From Ricordea florida (taxonomy: Eukaryota; Cnidaria; Anthozoa; Corallimorpharia; Ricordeidae): 64,000 bases of DNA. The notes below the pieces were generated by a model. It was not told the DNA's origin and ran no database searches. It saw only the letters and a list, made by a program, of their open reading frames with translations. The stretch's first letter is position 1. Each line of letters starts with the position of its first letter. Below are positions 37,601 to 42,261 of the stretch, piece after piece. The DNA lies in assembly GCA_949710005.1 (NCBI GenBank), contig OX453285.1, positions 22,528,503 through 22,592,502 of the forward strand, written 5' to 3'. A program made the position numbers and the translations under genes.

Positions 37601-40492
37601 AGATACTAGTGCCAATTGCTAAAACAAACAAATTTCACATATTTGTGGTAATCAAATGGTTTCAAGTGCAATTTGAAATAAACGAGCACAATTGAATGTT
37701 TCCAGGACTGAAAAAATTGCACGAGCCTGTGGGGTAAGTGCAATTTGTTGTCTTTGAAAAACTTACAAGTTCTTATTTATAAAAAATTGAACTAGAAATC
37801 ATTAGATTACTTATCAATAATACATGTATACAGGCAAAAATTCAATTTCAAATTTCTGCACTCAACTTCAACTTTCTGCACTGTTAAGGATTAATTGACA
37901 TGCTCTCAGCCAATCAGCGTGTACATTATTATGCAGTTAATAATATACATGCAAAAATTTCAGCATGCTCATTGGCTGAGAGCACGTCAATTAATCCCAA
38001 ACAGTGCAGAAAATTGAAATTGAGTGCAAAAAGTTGAAATTGAGTGCAGAAAGTTGAAATTAAATTTTTACATGTATATTATTAACAAGTAATCACATGA
38101 TTTGTCTCGTGCAATTTGGGATAAATCAGCACTCGTAAATTTTTCAAAGACTACAAATTGCACTCGCCCTACGGCCTCGTGCAATTTGGTTAGCCTTTGA
38201 AAAATTTACTTGTGCTGATTTATCCCAAATAGCACTCGAAATCATGTGATTACCTATACGAATTGCTTCAGGTCAAATATGAATATAAAAATTTCAATGC
38301 ACCGATTGGCTGAAAACATGCCAATTAATCGGCAAGCAGTGCAGAAAGTTGAAACTGAGTGCAGAAATTTGAAAGCAAATTAATTCTTGCATACATTATT
38401 AACAAGCAATCACATGTCGTTGAGGGCAATTTGTAGGAACACCCCTATTTTTTTCAGATAAGAAATTACACTCACCCTGAGCCTAAACAAAATGCACCAT
38501 CGACATATTTAGAGTATGCTAGCCAGGGAAATCTTTTCAGCCAGCTCCACACAAAATGACGGCTAGAATTTGAACATTCCACTGACGCTGGGAAATCAAA
38601 TAGCTCACCTGGTTTCCACACATTCTCTATGAACTTGAACTTGTCCTGGTCCGAATATGAGTTGACTTCCTTGAAAACCAAGCCAACATCATACTGTGAA
38701 CAGTCCTCCTTCCGACAAACCGGATCGCCTCGAACCATCATTTATAATTAAAATTTCCCTTGTCTTCCTCCGTAGCAAGTTACTTTAACAATGAACTCTG
38801 ATCGGAGCAAGAACAAACGAGGGACTTTCGGGGAGAGGCTTCCCTTTATATACGATTGTCAGTAGTTTGCACGGTAGTTTGCGTCCTGGATAGCCAATCA
38901 CAACCGAGTTTGAGTAGTTCGCAAGACAATGCGAGTAATTCTGGCCAATAGAGGAGGGTTTTGAGTGATTTGTGGAAAGATCGATAAACTAACCACTCCC
39001 ACCCACTGCGTACAAATTTTGTCCGGTCGTGCCTACGATTTTTTTCGTGTTGTTCTCCGAAGTCTCGACAAAGGACGAAAGCGCGCGAACGGAGATTCGT
39101 CAAATTCGTTCGGAATGGACTGGGTTTGCTGTGTAATCGACGGTAAAACGAGATTCGACGATTTTTTTCTTTGTTTTATTTCATAATAAACACTGCAACA
39201 AGAAGGATAATTGATTTCTTGAGCTTCAAGAAACAACCTGAGAAATAACAAACCCAGGTTTGGAAACATTTGAGTGATTTCTGGAAATCACTTGAACTAC
39301 TCTGGATCCGCCCCTGCCCTGAGGGCTTGTGCAATTTTTTAATTTACTTCTGTTCATTTATTCCAAATTGCACTTGAAATCATCTGCAATGATAAACCTA
39401 CACTAATCATTTAAATTTACCTAATGAGTTTAAACAAGAACATCATGATCTGAGAAAACATATTTTATGATTTCCACTAAGCTCCGAATTCAACACCTAT
39501 ACCTGTCAAACATATAATTTAATATTTTGATTCATAATGGGTTCATATCGCTCATTTAAAATGAGAGAATTGTTTAAATGTTTAAGGTAATCAAATGGCT
39601 TCAAGTGCAATTTTGAATGGATAAGCATAAGTAGCTTTTTCAAAGACTGAAAATAGCAATATGGATGAAAAAATTTAATTTCAAATTTCCACACTCAATT
39701 TCAAATTTATGCACTGTTTAGGATTAATTGAGGTGCCCTCAGCCAATCAATCCATTGAAATTTTTGCACACATATTATTAGTATGTGACTGTATTCAAAT
39801 GGCATACTTGTGAAATTAGGGAATAATAATTCACTTGCATTTAGTCCAAAATGTAACACATGTGTAATTTCCCTCACCTTCATAGCAACGCATACGATTC
39901 CAGACCAAATTGCACTCCACTCAGTTCAATTACCATTGTAAATAGTTAACTTAAACATGCATAATTTGATTTAGTTTACTGGGATATTACACGCACAACA
40001 GTTTTTTCCATGGTAATCGGAGAATCGAAGTCTCGATCAGTAAAACAAACAAACACTGCCCATGAAGATTCTTTCCCAAATTTGAGCAAACTGAAAACAC
40101 GGTTAGTAATAATTAAAAAGCAAAGTATATACCTGTCCTGCTTCAACAACGAGATTTGAAGGCCGAAATCCGTCGTCCGAAACAAGAACAGCGACTGAAC
40201 CTACAGCAAACACACCAATTAATTCACTAAACACAGCATTCTTGCCTAAGAACAGATCAAAGTCGAAGCAAAGGACTTCAACAACGGAATTAAAAAAATA
40301 CAATACAAAACTGTCAAAGATTAAACGGAACAATTAATTTTTTTCTTAATAATGGCTTCACGCTCCACGAGTCACAAAATTACCAAATTATGGGACAAAT
40401 TTGATTGTACATGTACCTTTGCACGCACAACTTTCACTTCTTGTTGCTGGTGTGATAAAATTCTTTTGAGGTCCAGAACAAACAATTCCCAT
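1..40492 (-). CDS. Multi-exon gene for a tandem cupredoxin-fold (plastocyanin-like) repeat protein, 3' end outside window
   Basis: Eighteen minus-strand exons were found by eye. Each is bounded by AG and GT, and every splice phase joins correctly: 40417-40492, 40133-40200, 37119-37175, 35819-35931, 34675-34741, 33780-33898, 32946-32987, 31712-31852, 30639-30738, 28778-28846, 27748-27785, 26811-26965, 23908-24030, 21358-21524, 9531-9647, 5993-6108, 1469-1520 and 1-76. The product (at least 565 residues) repeats a ~100-residue pattern: a strand like 'VSDDGFRPSNLVVEAGQ', a Trp-rich strand, a late 'G-(V/L/M/R)-(Y/F)-x-(Y/F)' strand and a closing hydrophobic strand. This is the order of a cupredoxin domain. 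Five domains are complete and a sixth begins at the window edge. The Cys-x-His-x-Met copper cluster of true blue copper proteins is absent, so metal binding is unlikely (inference). No signal peptide is visible at the inferred start. I do not recognise the gene name; its function is unknown. Confidence 0.85.
230..376. mobile_element. Foldback element, copy 1 of family also at 6262-8400 and 34804-35108
   Basis: It contains an inverted 'cggatttatggccc'/'gggccataaatccg' core around a GC-rich loop, then 'cgtaacttacagtacgg'. The same order appears in the two other copies. It is shorter than the 34804 copy and runs into the 21-bp minisatellite. Confidence 0.65.
385..908. repeat. 21-bp minisatellite, about 22-24 degenerate copies
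   Basis: The unit resembles 'cacactgagcgtaacattcat'. Because 21 is a multiple of 3, both strands stay open and give meaningless repetitive frames (7-residue period such as FITLSVT). It lies in the intron between exons 17 and 18. Confidence 0.9.
1173..1311. mobile_element. Short foldback element (about 139 bp)
   Basis: Arms of about 50 bp: 'gtttctgggcaaccgtgcac' at 1189 is matched in reverse by 'gtgcacagttgcccagaaac' at 1282, with 'ggatca/tgatcc'-type ends and a short AT-rich loop. Confidence 0.75.
1469..1520 (-). CDS. Cupredoxin-repeat gene, exon 17
   Basis: It has a strong acceptor (tctgtcccttattcag) and donor CAG|gtaata. One base completes the split Ser codon from exon 16. It encodes 'SGLPEVFGAVVVTPESQ', the closing strand of domain 5, and ends in phase 0, matching exon 18. 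Confidence 0.8.
1812..1975. mobile_element. Foldback element with ~60-bp arms
   Basis: 'ccaattcggtctg' at 1838 is inverted as 'cagaccgaattgg' at 1927. The arms extend through 'cgtgattaaacaaatcgga' to a 'ctacgcgg' centre and out to 'ggtaataag' ends. A diverged relative appears near 39890-39945. Confidence 0.7.
2096..5973. repeat. Satellite array I: ~37 monomers of 105-106 bp
   Basis: The monomer runs from 'gctactgaacagtactgtac' to 'accattctttgtaaa', with a core 'cagtactgtactgtggtact'. Most copies are 105 bp with 'gtggataaacc'; the outer ones are 106 bp with 'gtggatcaaacc'. From about 3361 to 5720 the copies are nearly identical and share 'ctactaaacag' and 'gtgtcacc', signs of recent amplification. 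105 is a multiple of 3, so frames of up to 444 codons are open on both strands without being genes. It fills most of the intron between exons 16 and 17. Confidence 0.97.
5993..6108 (-). CDS. Cupredoxin-repeat gene, exon 16
   Basis: The acceptor is ..ctcatgcacag and the donor GCTAG|gtgaga. Phase 0 in, phase 2 out. It encodes 38 residues of domain 5, starting 'VTHQRTLIRDGF' and ending 'HVFKELGVFYFA', the conserved late strand. The donor lies about 19 bp from the first satellite array. Confidence 0.85.
6332..8193. mobile_element. Nested inverted-repeat transposon (1862 bp) with 5-bp target duplication
   Basis: The ends GGCCCGTTTCTCGAAAG / CTTTCGAGAAACGGGCC are perfect inverted repeats flanked by CCAGG at 6327-6331 and 8194-8198. 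The terminal ~130 bp on each side carries repeated 'cttaccggg' motifs in opposite orientation. No transposase frame was recognised inside, so it is probably non-autonomous. The interior includes a G-rich 'gggaacaagggaac' stretch (7205-7385). Confidence 0.8.
7205..7385 (+). repeat. Degenerate 'gggaacaagggaaca' repeat
   Basis: 'gggaaca' recurs about ten times with short spacers, giving strong purine bias on the plus strand. It lies within the nested element. A 148-codon open frame across it looks repetitive and is not supported as a gene. Confidence 0.6.
8676..8822. mobile_element. Short foldback around 'gttctgtcctcgt'
   Basis: 'ggttctgtcctcgtataccg' at 8684 is inverted as 'gtacacgaggacagaaccc' at 8803, giving a ~145 bp hairpin element. 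Confidence 0.55.
8876..9036 (-). mobile_element. TTAA-type MITE relative
   Basis: On the minus strand it starts 'ttaaccctatcactg', followed by 'aggagtgaccaac'. This matches the element at 61269 ('ttaaccctttactccc', 'gagagtgaccaac'). The other end is 'gggttaaag'. Confidence 0.5.
9531..9647 (-). CDS. Cupredoxin-repeat gene, exon 15
   Basis: Exactly 39 codons, phase 0 at both ends, donor CAG|gtaagg. It encodes the start of domain 5, 'VRVHDQGFTPK', followed by 'GDCVWWWWDNTERHHNIRQ'. It sits 36 bp from the edge of the second satellite array. The plus-strand reading frame here is a shadow. Confidence 0.85.
9684..21310. repeat. Satellite array II: ~108 monomers, 105/106/110 bp, with higher-order structure
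   Basis: It has the same monomer family as array I in the same orientation. Three size classes differ at two places: 'gataaacc' (105), 'gatcaaacc' (106), and a 'gctgctgcg(t/g)(t/g)atcag' replacement (110). In the right half, landmarks recur at 1279 bp, e.g. the variant 'ggttataacg' at about 15352/16631 and 15563/16842, then again 2461 bp later. This is a 12-monomer higher-order repeat. The left half has another set of variants ('gtgatcctaaattt'). It fills about 99% of the intron between exons 14 and 15. Confidence 0.97.
21358..21524 (-). CDS. Cupredoxin-repeat gene, exon 14
   Basis: The acceptor is ..ttatctcttaaag (phase 1) and the donor ACAGAG|gtaggc (phase 0). It encodes 55 residues including 'HKFESTGMFSYQLQD', matching the late strand of the other domains. 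Without splicing, the frame would run into satellite DNA and stop at 21241. The array starts 47 bp past the donor. Confidence 0.8.
21886..21940. repeat. (ATT)n microsatellite
   Basis: Imperfect ATT repeats, located in the intron between exons 13 and 14. Confidence 0.9.
21943..22105. repeat. Degenerate 12-bp minisatellite ('cttggtataccc/cttggtacaacc')
   Basis: About 13 imperfect copies of a 'cttggtacaac' unit. 12 bp is a multiple of 3 and keeps frames open on both strands; no gene is supported. Confidence 0.8.
22300..22410. mobile_element. Foldback with 'aaaacaatattttac' arms
   Basis: 'gtggcaaaacaatattttac' at 22342 and 'gtaaaatattgttttggccac' at 22382 form near-perfect arms around a GC-rich 'gaacgagcgcagcaagtga' loop. 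Confidence 0.65.
22640..22765 (-). pseudogene. LINE retrotransposon 3' remnant
   Basis: The minus strand reads 'SSFSRFGARVWNEIPCTLRE', then an in-frame stop, then 'RSFKSK'. This is the typical C-terminal pattern of non-LTR reverse transcriptase polyproteins ('..G..(I/V)WN.IP..LR.L....FK'). It is a short, decayed fragment. Confidence 0.65.
22915..23815. repeat. 114-bp tandem array derived from a TTAA-ended MITE, ~8 copies
   Basis: Copies spaced exactly 114 bp near 23031, 23145 and 23259 start 'ttaaccctttcactcccaag' and end 'gggagtgaaagggttaa', joined by 'aaactatctccc'. Each is a full copy of the solitary element at 31587-31687. The open frame of 249 codons arises because 114 is 3x38. It sits in the intron between exons 12 and 13, or just beside exon 13. 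Confidence 0.9.
23908..24030 (-). CDS. Cupredoxin-repeat gene, exon 13
   Basis: It has a very strong acceptor (tgttcctctctctgcag) and donor TATT|gtaaag. Phase 1 to phase 1. It encodes 'VYRGERVWWSALQEEQCW' of domain 4, equivalent to 'IQEGDTVRWHC' in domain 2. The donor is a choice between nearby GTs; gtaaag keeps the phase. Confidence 0.75.
24464..24838. mobile_element. MITE with ~30-bp inverted ends and TA duplication
   Basis: The ends are 'gggacctttagcaaggacga' and 'tcgtccttgctaaaggtccc', flanked by TA on both sides, compatible with a Tc1/mariner-type target. Interior has no coding frame. Confidence 0.75.
24973..25083. mobile_element. Palindromic element with ~50-bp arms
   Basis: 'acaattattcgcc' at 24976 is mirrored by 'ggcgaataattgt' at 25067. 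The arms continue through 'gaagtgattatcggtgaata' to a 'cctcgacttcgtctcag' loop. Confidence 0.8.
25085..25172. repeat. AATCAT / AATAATCAT microsatellite
   Basis: Imperfect 'aatcat' repeats. They create a tyrosine/aspartate-rich shadow frame on the minus strand. Confidence 0.85.
25174..25433. mobile_element. hAT-like MITE, ~260 bp
   Basis: The ends CAGGGCTCGAAA and TTTCGAGCCCTG are perfect 12-bp inverted repeats of hAT type. An exact 8-bp target duplication was not found, so the superfamily is an inference. Confidence 0.6.
25434..26220. other. Unassigned intronic stretch with short open frames
   Basis: It lies between exons 12 and 13. It contains a slightly GC-richer part (25434-25880) with a 66-codon plus-strand frame starting at the ATG near 25699, and degenerate 'aaacgagtcaaggtactc' direct repeats (25965-26090). 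No recognised domain or splice-supported exon. Confidence 0.4.
26452..26600. mobile_element. MITE family M1, copy 1
   Basis: The arms 'agatttccgcacaggttcct' and 'agggacctgtacggaaatct' continue through 'acttca' and 'gcatgct'. About 148 bp with an unrelated centre. Confidence 0.8.
26664..26796. mobile_element. MITE family M1, copy 2, next to exon 12
   Basis: It has the same ~40-bp ends as the copy at 26452 ('agatttccgcacaggtccct') but a different centre. It lies within about 20 bp of the exon 12 donor, so read-through of exon 12 would end inside it. Confidence 0.8.
26811..26965 (-). CDS. Cupredoxin-repeat gene, exon 12
   Basis: It encodes the end of domain 3 ('SYHFMEPGVYQYVYKM') and the first strand of domain 4 ('VIEIKEGDFEP'). 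The donor CCAT|gtaggt (phase 1) joins exon 13 as a Ser codon. A MITE begins about 17 bp past the donor. Confidence 0.8.
27475..27727. mobile_element. MITE-like element with 'aggggtgg' ends
   Basis: 'aggggtggcaaatggt' is mirrored by 'accattcaccacccct'. The interior is rich in 'gagac' repeats. It abuts the donor side of exon 11. Confidence 0.6.
27748..27785 (-). CDS. Cupredoxin-repeat gene, exon 11 (38 bp)
   Basis: A small exon between acceptor ..cctacttacag and donor TCAAG|gtatgt. It encodes 'VSAKLTDSLGGS' plus a split Arg. Phase 0 in, phase 2 out. A MITE-like element (27476-27725) lies directly past the donor. Confidence 0.7.
27911..28145 (+). mobile_element. Diverged relative of the TTAA-type element
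   Basis: It starts 'aaaccctttcatcgccaaga' followed by 'ttgctgacatgcat', resembling the element at 61269. The right end is poorly defined ('aaacctttcac'). Confidence 0.35.
28598..28745 (+). mobile_element. tRNA-derived SINE-like element
   Basis: A pol III A box-like 'tagttcagtggt' (28607-28618) and a B box-like 'ggttgactcc' (28652-28661) stand at tRNA spacing. There is no cloverleaf that would make an intact tRNA. It lies in the intron between exons 10 and 11. Confidence 0.55.
28778..28846 (-). CDS. Cupredoxin-repeat gene, exon 10
   Basis: It has 23 codons, phase 0 at both ends, acceptor ..attttttgtcag and donor TTG|gtgagc. It encodes 'KLVGNIEDAVIYMTADGRG', the middle of domain 3. Confidence 0.8.
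29687..29996. mobile_element. Repeat element with 'acagggtt' ends and GCCGGC-rich interior
   Basis: The ends are 'acagggtt' and 'aaccctgt'. The interior has a hairpin 'gggtccgaaggaccc', 'gatgggctttagcccatc' and several 'gccggc' motifs. Confidence 0.55.
30639..30738 (-). CDS. Cupredoxin-repeat gene, exon 9
   Basis: The acceptor is ..ctgttttgtag and the donor AACAAG|gtaaag. Phase 2 in, phase 0 out. It encodes the start of domain 3, 'FTVQVSDEGLEPNF', then 'VKDRIWLDC', aligned with the domain-1 and domain-2 openings. Confidence 0.85.
30797..30922. mobile_element. Foldback element
   Basis: 'taacctaggttggtttgt' at 30822 is inverted as 'acaaaccaacctaggtta' at 30893. The arms extend with 'aatttctttgtc' and 'gacacaaagaaat'. 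Confidence 0.75.
30966..31122. mobile_element. Foldback element with ~57-bp arms
   Basis: 'tatttggcaataataccacg' (30989) is matched in reverse by 'ggtattattgccaaatacca' (31090). The arms extend to 'catgacttgta' and 'tacaggtcatg'; the centre is 'gagccgcgaagcagcaagtgg'. Confidence 0.8.
31587..31687. mobile_element. Solitary piggyBac-like MITE (~100 bp)
   Basis: The ends TTAACCCTTTCACTCCCAAG and CTTGGGAGTGAAAGGGTTAA are perfect inverted repeats. The TTAA at each end fits piggyBac-type target duplication with CCC..GGG termini. It is the apparent founder unit of the array at 22915-23815. Confidence 0.8.
31712..31852 (-). CDS. Cupredoxin-repeat gene, exon 8
   Basis: The acceptor is ..ctttatattgtag and the donor AGCAG|gtatct. 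It encodes 46 residues, including 'VEVRHDFEKRFQDVGLYYFC' and the closing strand 'FFCAIRVIE' of domain 2. Confidence 0.85.
32094..32425. mobile_element. Twin element, copy A (partner at 44371-44684)
   Basis: It begins 'ggtatcacccaactagtgga' and contains the inverted 'ctaactagttgggtcatact', then a second hairpin 'agacccttcgccctc' with 'gggctacaggtct'. The whole order is shared with the copy at 44371. Confidence 0.8.
32946..32987 (-). CDS. Cupredoxin-repeat gene, exon 7 (42 bp)
   Basis: A short exon with acceptor ..tattcctaccag and donor GACAG|gtagtt. It completes a split Glu codon from exon 6 and a split Arg into exon 8. It encodes 'YCFKHGGFIPKTD' in domain 2. Confidence 0.8.
33180..33460. repeat. 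Degenerate 'tcgatcgaca(c/t)tc' repeat tract
   Basis: Many variants of 'tcgacactcgatcgac' and 'atcaac(c/t)gagtatc' in both orientations, giving a local excess of CGAT/ATCG. No coding support. It lies in the intron between exons 6 and 7. Confidence 0.55.
33780..33898 (-). CDS. Cupredoxin-repeat gene, exon 6
   Basis: The acceptor is ..atcctctttacag and the donor ATGGA|gtatgt. It encodes 'INDGGFEPQWAEIQEGDTVR', the clearest cupredoxin opening (strand, turn, 'GDTVRW'), then 'SSCYIQEM'. Confidence 0.85.
34675..34741 (-). CDS. Cupredoxin-repeat gene, exon 5
   Basis: The acceptor is ..cttaactttcag and the donor ATTAAG|gtttgt. It encodes 'SLPLDKTVTIKVVEKPVTEI', the closing strand of domain 1 and the linker into domain 2. 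Confidence 0.8.
34804..35108. mobile_element. Foldback element, complete copy 3 (~305 bp)
   Basis: Uninterrupted reference copy: 'cctcttattaaccaagttt', a 'ccgtactgtaagttacgg' motif, the 'cggatttatggccc'-type hairpin, 'gggccgtacagtgaagta', and the end 'gaaagatataataag'. It lies in the intron between exons 4 and 5. Confidence 0.8.
35211..35724. mobile_element. Inverted-repeat element with an inner foldback
   Basis: The outer arms 'ttctttggtatgat' at 35218 and 'atcataccaaagaa' at 35706 continue with 'ggatttgtgatc'/'gatcacaaatcc'. An inner pair 'gcgcgaccatcaagtt'/'aacttgatggttgcacgc' lies at 35500 and 35634. Two 'tatagctttgggaaagca' direct repeats are inside. Confidence 0.65.
35819..35931 (-). 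CDS. Cupredoxin-repeat gene, exon 4
   Basis: The acceptor is ..tctaatacatag and the donor CATAAG|gtactg. It encodes 37 residues of domain 1, starting 'VSSSDLQAVPGGYNSGS' and ending 'SYNICVSKAGRFTF', the late strand that in copper-binding relatives would carry the Cys ligand. Confidence 0.85.
36286..36412. mobile_element. Asymmetric foldback
   Basis: 'actggtatct' and 'agataccagt' form the ends, with inner arms 'ttatggcttgagca'/'tgcttaagccataa'. Confidence 0.55.
36777..36866. repeat. Perfect-looking hairpin around 'aaaaactgtgccc'
   Basis: 'aaaaaactgtgcccttggtc' is inverted as 'caggcacagttttt', with 'cttgagtacagccc'/'gggctgcactcaag' inside and centre 'ttgacctccggcc'. Confidence 0.6.
37119..37175 (-). 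CDS. Cupredoxin-repeat gene, exon 3
   Basis: It has 19 codons, phase 0 at both ends, acceptor ..attaaattgcag and donor ATTCAG|gtaatc. It encodes 'SILFEWNAEESSPGFNIIQ' and continues the domain-1 strand begun in exon 2. Confidence 0.8.
37640..38430. mobile_element. Cluster of inverted 'cgtgcaatttg' elements
   Basis: Repeated 'gtgcaatttggg(a)taaatcagca', 'aatttttcaaag' and 'gattaattgacatgctctca' modules occur in both orientations, with a main palindrome at 38090-38260. The same module recurs at 39580-39790 and 58968-59056. Several overlapping insertions are likely. Confidence 0.6.
38472..38741 (-). pseudogene. hAT-type transposase / TTF zinc-finger N-terminal exon fragment
   Basis: Up to 89 residues. 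The first part 'MMVRGDPVCRKEDCSQYDVG' leads into 'WLKRFPWLAYSKYVDGAFCL', the pattern of the TTF-type zinc finger ahead of hAT transposases and domesticated ZMYM-like proteins ('..W(L)..(F/Y)PWL.YS...DGAFC..C'). It ends at a consensus donor (gtgagt) before the final Cys pair. No hAT catalytic or dimerisation domain was found nearby. It lies inside the intron between exons 2 and 3 of the cupredoxin gene, on the same strand; either a decayed insertion or the first exon of a nested gene. Confidence 0.6.
38742..39580. other. Intronic stretch without a supported gene
   Basis: A locally GC-richer region (38850-39170). Open frames on both strands overlap, with no domain or splice pairing seen. Possibly promoter-like sequence for the 38472-38741 exon. 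Confidence 0.3.
40133..40200 (-). CDS. Cupredoxin-repeat gene, exon 2
   Basis: The acceptor is ..tgtttgctgtag and the donor GGACAG|gtatat. It encodes the first strand of domain 1, 'VSDDGFRPSNLVVEAGQ'. The same strand opens domains 2, 3, 5 and 6, which confirms the frame. Confidence 0.8.
40417..40492 (-). CDS. Cupredoxin-repeat gene, exon 1 with inferred start codon
   Basis: An ATG at 40490-40492 opens 25 codons ('MGIVCSGPQKNF', then 'SESCACK') and ends G|gtacat in the phase needed by exon 2. No signal peptide is seen. The donor is weak, and an upstream exon or another first exon is possible. Confidence 0.5.
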
Positions 40493-40885
40493 CTTAAGAC
40501 AAGGTTAAGGAGGCGAATGCAAGCGATTTGCTTCAAAGTTTCGAAATGTTCAGACAGCTGCCATACAATGCCGTTATTGCGTTTTGCGCGCAGGGTTCCT
40601 CGCAACAACCCACTTGCTCCCAAAAATAGATCCAGTATTCCCTCATTGTTTTCTCAGTTAGTTAAAATCTCCAGAGTGGCCACTTTTATCGCCATACATG
40701 TATATTGGCCCATATTCTCCCTCAAGAAACCATTTCTTTCGCTGAGAGAACTCGAGCAATTGTTTGTTTGTATTGTGGTTCCCAGGGTATTTCGACCAAA
40801 CAACCCAAGCAGGGAGGGGTACGGAGATTACGTCCATGACCAGCCCACCCATAGGTCGTGACCTGTCTAGTATTATTAGTCGGGC
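40493..40885. other. Upstream region of the cupredoxin-repeat gene
   Basis: This is the putative 5' untranslated and promoter region for the minus-strand gene. No TATA box was recognised. The 169-codon plus-strand frame overlapping it (from 40352) is antisense to exon 1 and has no recognised domain. Confidence 0.35.
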
Positions 40886-40917
40886 AACCGACTATAGGGT
40901 TGGGTGGAATACGAGGA

Positions 40918-41163
40918 GTGCGGAGTCCGGAGTGCGGAGTGTAGAAAATGCGGAGTGTAGAAAATGCGGAGTGTAGAAAATGCGGAGTGTAGAAAATGAG
41001 GAGTGTAGAAAATGCGGAGTGTAGAAAATGAGGAGTGTAGAAAATGTGGAGTGTAGAAAATGAGGAGTGTAGAAAATGAGGAGTGTAGAAAATGAGGAGT
41101 GTAGAAAATGTGGAGTGTGGAAAATGGGAGTGTGGAAAATGGGGAGTGTGGAAAATGAGCGAA
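40918..41163. repeat. 16-bp minisatellite block A ('gtagaaaatgcggagt')
   Basis: About 15 copies, alternating 'gcggagt' and 'gaggagt'. It is preceded by 'gggtggaatacgagg' and followed by 'gagcgaaagtattctaaaga', the same flanks as block C. Confidence 0.95.
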
Positions 41164-41393
41164 AGTATTCTAAAGAAAACCTTATTGAGCAAATGCAGGA
41201 GCCCATTACCCGGAGCATGCAACTCCCATACTGGGTCTGTGAAACGGCGTTTTCACAAGTAAGGTTATTTTTAGATCGTCTCTCCGGCGAATTAGTTTGG
41301 GAGAGCCAATCACAAGTTACTCAGCATGATATGTGGCATGATAACCGCCTGTAGCGACAACGATCATAGCCGACTAGATCTCTATCACTCTTT

Positions 41394-41765
41394 TCTACAC
41401 TCCTCATTTTCCACACTCCTCATTTTCCACACTCCGCATTTTCTACACTCCGCATTTTCTACACTCCGCATTTTCTACACTCCGCACTCCGCACTCCGCA
41501 CTCCGCACTCCGCGTATTCCACCGAACCCGACTATGGTGGAATACGCGGAGTGCGGAGTGCGGAGTGCGGAGTGTAGAAAATGCGGAGTGTAGAAAATGA
41601 GGAGTGTAGAAAATGCGGAGTGTAGAAAATGCGGAGTGTAGAAAATGAGGAGTGTAGAAAATGAGGAGTGTAGAAAATGCGGAGTGTAGAAAATGCGGAG
41701 TGTAGAAAATGAGGAGTGTAGAAAATGAGGAGTGTAGAAAATGAGGAGTGTAGAAAATGAGCGAA
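41394..41765. repeat. 16-bp minisatellite blocks B and C forming a palindrome
   Basis: Block B (41394-41515) carries the unit inverted ('ctacactccgcattt'). Block C (41536-41765) carries it directly. They face each other across 'gtattccaccgaacccgac'/'ctatggtggaatacg', giving a hairpin with arms over 100 bp. Block C ends with the same 'gagcgaaagtattctaaaga' flank as block A. Confidence 0.95.
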
Positions 41766-41846
41766 AGTATTCTAAAGAAAACCTTATTGAGCAAATGGCA
41801 TTTAATACAGAATCAACCTCTACTGAGTGAGATATAACGACTATAG

Positions 41847-42023
41847 GTTTACCCTCGAGTTTCATCGCAAATCGCAGTCACGTGCTATGGGGAATACCGC
41901 AGACACATAATACGGGCGCAACCTTCTTTCTACGATGTCGAAGTCGATGGCGAATATGTTGAAAACAAATGGTGTCATCTTTTCTACGTTCAAACATACA
42001 GACCCACAAACCGTTCGCGGTAG
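41847..42023 (+). other. Orphan protein-like open fragment
   Basis: An open stretch of 58 codons between two TAG codons. It reads 'VTCYGEYRRHIIRAQPSFYD', then 'VEVDGEYVENKWCHLFYVQ'. The composition (Tyr, Trp, Cys, charged) looks protein-like rather than random, but there is no start codon, splice signal or recognised family. It could be a transposon remnant. Confidence 0.3.
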
Positions 42024-42261
42024 ACCCACTCTAAAAGATGGCGTGTGTAATGAGCGTATATTTCGAAACGGGTCGTTCCGCGAACTGAAAATAGCAAACT
42101 TGAGAATCAAATGATTTAGCGAATGTCTCAAAAGAATCAAACCAGAAATCAAACGAGTTACCAGTGAACAGAAAATGTGGACAGAGTGACAGAAGAGCAT
42201 CTGCTGATAAAGACAAAGTGCCTCGCGATGAAACTCGAGGAAACGACAACAAAGATGCCAC

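Noticed and set aside
40722-41222. 166-codon minus-strand frame over the 16-bp minisatellite
   Set aside because: Repetitive low-complexity translation; open also in other frames.
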